Source of the DNA: Trichoplax adhaerens
Taxonomy: Eukaryota > Placozoa > Uniplacotomia > Trichoplacea > Trichoplacidae
DNA: 64,000 bases
Direction: 5' to 3'
Assembly (NCBI RefSeq): GCF_000150275.1
Contig: NW_002060950.1
Coordinates: 2,873,833-2,937,832 of the forward strand
In this document: positions 61,825-64,000 of the stretch, piece by piece
How positions within the stretch are numbered: position 1 is the first letter of the stretch
Layout of the letters: every line of letters begins with the position of its first letter
Translations under genes and position numbers: made by a program
The notes under the pieces: generated by a model
What the model was told of the DNA's origin: nothing
Databases searched by the model: none
What the model saw: only the letters and a program-made list of their open reading frames with translations

Positions 61825-63983
61825 ATGGCATCTTCAAGGTAAAATTGCATTTCGTGCTATCTATACTCGTATATAGATTAATGCTAAATGAACCTGCCAA
61901 AATAGGCGAGAGATACTGAACGAAACTTTCTAATTTTTCAATATTTTAGTTTAAAATCTCACATAATATATGCTTGCGGAATTGAGAATCAATTTGTCGA
62001 GGTATTTAACGTATTTACTCTGACACAGAATAGTGTGTAGTAAAATAATTGCACGGTCTATGTCCACTTGGAAATCCGATGCTGCTTTCTACATGTTACT
62101 GATAGAGTTGCGTAATTATTGCTTTGTTGAAATATTGCTGAATTTCACGACTATCTATCTTGGCTATTTAAAATGAAAGTCAATTATTGTAGCTTTAGAC
62201 AATCTAAAGGTAACGCGACTTAAAAACTGAAAAAGAATTATTTATTCTACAGTATTTGCAGCTGTTTGTCGACTTTTTCATTTAAGGGATAAAGATAATT
62301 ATTATTTCGTTGAAATATTGCTTAATTTCGTGTCTGTCCATGTTGATTGTTAAAAAATAAGCAAATTAGCGTTGCTTTCAGTTAGATGGCCTTAAGGTAG
62401 ACTGTGTTCGTTAATGTTAGTATCCGGCAATTTTCTAAAATTTTTTTATTTGCATATAATTGTAGCAAACAATGCTGTACCTAATTTTTTTTGAATTGAT
62501 TATGATAAAGTGAATTAAAAATGTCATTTAGGTGCTGTTAGCTTATAGTACAATCTTTAACAGCTATAAATGAATGTAGTTACATGAGATAAAATTATTT
62601 GTTTCTCATTCAAATACGATCGCAACAATTTATCTTAAATTGCATCGGACAATTTTATAATGCTTTATTAATTTGTATATGACTATTCTAATAAGTACTA
62701 CCGTACCTAATCTCCCCTGAATTGATTGTGGAAAAGTGAATTGCGTATGCCATTTACAGCTATTAACTCATCGTGCAATATTTAACAACTAAGGCAGACA
62801 AAATGTTGCTACATCGGATAGAATTGGTTGCTTCTCATTCAATCTTGATTCTTCATGATAAAAATCAGTTTCATATAATATTTTAGATTGTTACAGACAG
62901 TTTAATTCTAGATAGTGAGCAAAAGTTTATCCATCGCGTAGGATAAAAGTCATATTTTGGATTAGCAATTATAAAATTAATCGTTTTCAGCGCTACTTTG
63001 TTTTAACCCGAACAAAAGTACAATTCTATCCTGATATTTAAATACATTATAAAACGTTAAATCGATCCATGATATGACTTTAAAACCATTGATCACTTTA
63101 ATTTACATAGGACTTTAAAAAGGTAGTTATTCAATTGGCTCCAAACATCCAAATTGGTAGTTTTACCAATTATGTTTGTTCAAAAAAGAGAAACTGGAAC
63201 TTTGTGTAAGTCATCGTGAATTTAAATACTACAATCGTCAAAAATCGATGAAAGTTCGCCCGTCTTAAATTCGTAATACTTAGTTTTTAAGTAACCTATG
63301 TTCCTATCCAGTCTAAGCTAAGTTACTGAAAATCAGAATGATTTAATTTTTTTGGCTACATGAGCTTCTATTTATACTCAAATTCTGATTGCTTCTGCAT
63401 AATTTATCGGACAAGATGTGGATTTTACATTCCCTAAGAAAAATGAGAACTTTTTACAATCTTGTCACTGTCATTAGGGAATTGCGGTTTTCTTCGGAGA
63501 AAGACGGCGTTCAGTTAAAAGTACAGCTAACTGGTTTAAAGATTAAAGAGAGTAAACTTCCTTTAAGACTGTTTTGGCCAGTAGAAATGGATAACAGCAA
63601 ACGCAAGCAACTGAATTATGACGTTTCTAAGCAACTAGCACAATTAGGCCGTAAAACTTATGGCTGTTACTACGATAGAAACATTGAAGAAAAGTAGGTT
63701 GAGTTGAACGTTATACCCTACCTTTTAAATTTATAAATACCTATGAGTATTTCTCTGTTTACTTCACTGATATATAATTAGAAATATTTTACTTTGATAC
63801 TCGCATAGATTATAAAAAATTGAATTATTAAGCTTATATCATTCAAATGTAATATGTGGACAATATTCTGTCACATATCGATCATATAGAANAGCAGCGG
63901 CTTCCAGGCTTTTGGACAAAGCTCAATTTAAACGCACGGAAACGGCTATTAACATATTTAACATTCCTACATCGATTAATAAA
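61825..63983 (+). CDS. PARP14-like gene C, N-terminal part (runs off the window)
   Basis: Five exons are visible: 61825-61838, 61950-62001, 63111-63205, 63478-63693 and 63890-63983, ending at a GTCAGT donor 17 bases before the window end. They encode 157 codons parallel to gene B exons 1-5: MASS-type 14-bp start exon, SHIIYACGIENQFVE, DFKKVVIQLAPNIQIG, NWNFVELRFSSEKDGVQL, LFWPVEMDNSKRK, then LDKAQFKRTETAINIF and NIPTSINK. Exon lengths 14, 52, 216 and 94 equal those of gene B; exon 3 is one codon longer. This covers RRM-like domain 1 and the first strand of RRM-like domain 2. KH, macro, WWE and PARP exons are expected beyond the window. The apparent stop at 63694 is past a GTAGGT donor and intronic. 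One ambiguous base (63892) lies in exon 5. Whether the gene is intact cannot be judged here. Confidence 0.85.
62130..62870. repeat. Two sets of diverged tandem repeats in intron 2 of PARP gene C
   Basis: Units at about 62131 and 62311 share GTTGAAATATTGCT(G/T)AATTTC and a downstream TAGCTTTAGACAATCTAAAGG-like block. Units at about 62475 and 62702 share GTACCTAAT, TGAATTGATT(A/G)TG, AAAGTGAATT, GTTGCTAC- or TTACATGAGATA-like blocks and TTTCTCATTCAA. Gene B carries a different repeat in the same intron. Confidence 0.6.
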
Positions 63984-64000
63984 GTCAGTTAAGCTTGCTG

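Overview
The window is AT-rich eukaryotic (animal) DNA. Genes are split by GT-AG introns, intergenic stretches are several kilobases long, and a short CCCTAA run of the animal telomere type is present. The gene content (type II PKA regulatory subunit, a multi-RRM/multi-Tudor protein, PARP14-type macro-WWE-PARP proteins, secreted repetitive peptide precursors), composition and gene spacing fit an early-branching animal. A placozoan such as Trichoplax is my best guess, but this is inference and I cannot check it here.

Layout. 3.0-8.9 kb (+): PKA regulatory subunit in three visible coding exons. 11.9-12.6 kb (-) and 16.7-17.3 kb (-): two unrelated small genes, each a signal peptide followed by tandem peptide repeats (25-residue and 10-residue units), resembling prohormone-type precursors. 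20.6-26.0 kb (-): one long gene that looks like several fragments. Splice phases join ten exons into a protein with three RRM-like domains followed by three Tudor domains; its 5' end was not found. 28.5-34.0 kb: no convincing gene, but a ~2.5-2.7 kb segment made largely of ~310-bp tandem repeats occurs twice, on either side of a 50-N assembly gap, and is probably an unmerged contig overlap. 36.5-41.2 kb (-), 47.9-57.3 kb (+) and 61.8 kb to the window end (+): three PARP14-like paralogs.

The PARP cluster is the most coherent system. Genes A (-) and B (+) are divergent. They share intron positions and several identical exon lengths (216, 1432 and 257 bp). Both have a KH-like region, a macro domain, a second degenerate macro domain, WWE and PARP domains. 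Gene B adds two RRM-like modules at its N terminus. Gene C repeats gene B's unusual start (a 14-bp first coding exon) and its next exons of 52, about 92-95, 216 and 94 bp, then runs off the window. In both readable catalytic domains the H and Y of the ART triad are present but the third position is hydrophobic, so mono-ADP-ribosylation is expected. By analogy with vertebrate PARP14 the cluster may act in stress or innate-immune ADP-ribose signalling; that is inference.

The remaining sequence is mostly old diverged tandem repeats, including inside PARP introns, plus a dispersed family of short hairpins and a possible degenerate LTR near 59.8 kb.
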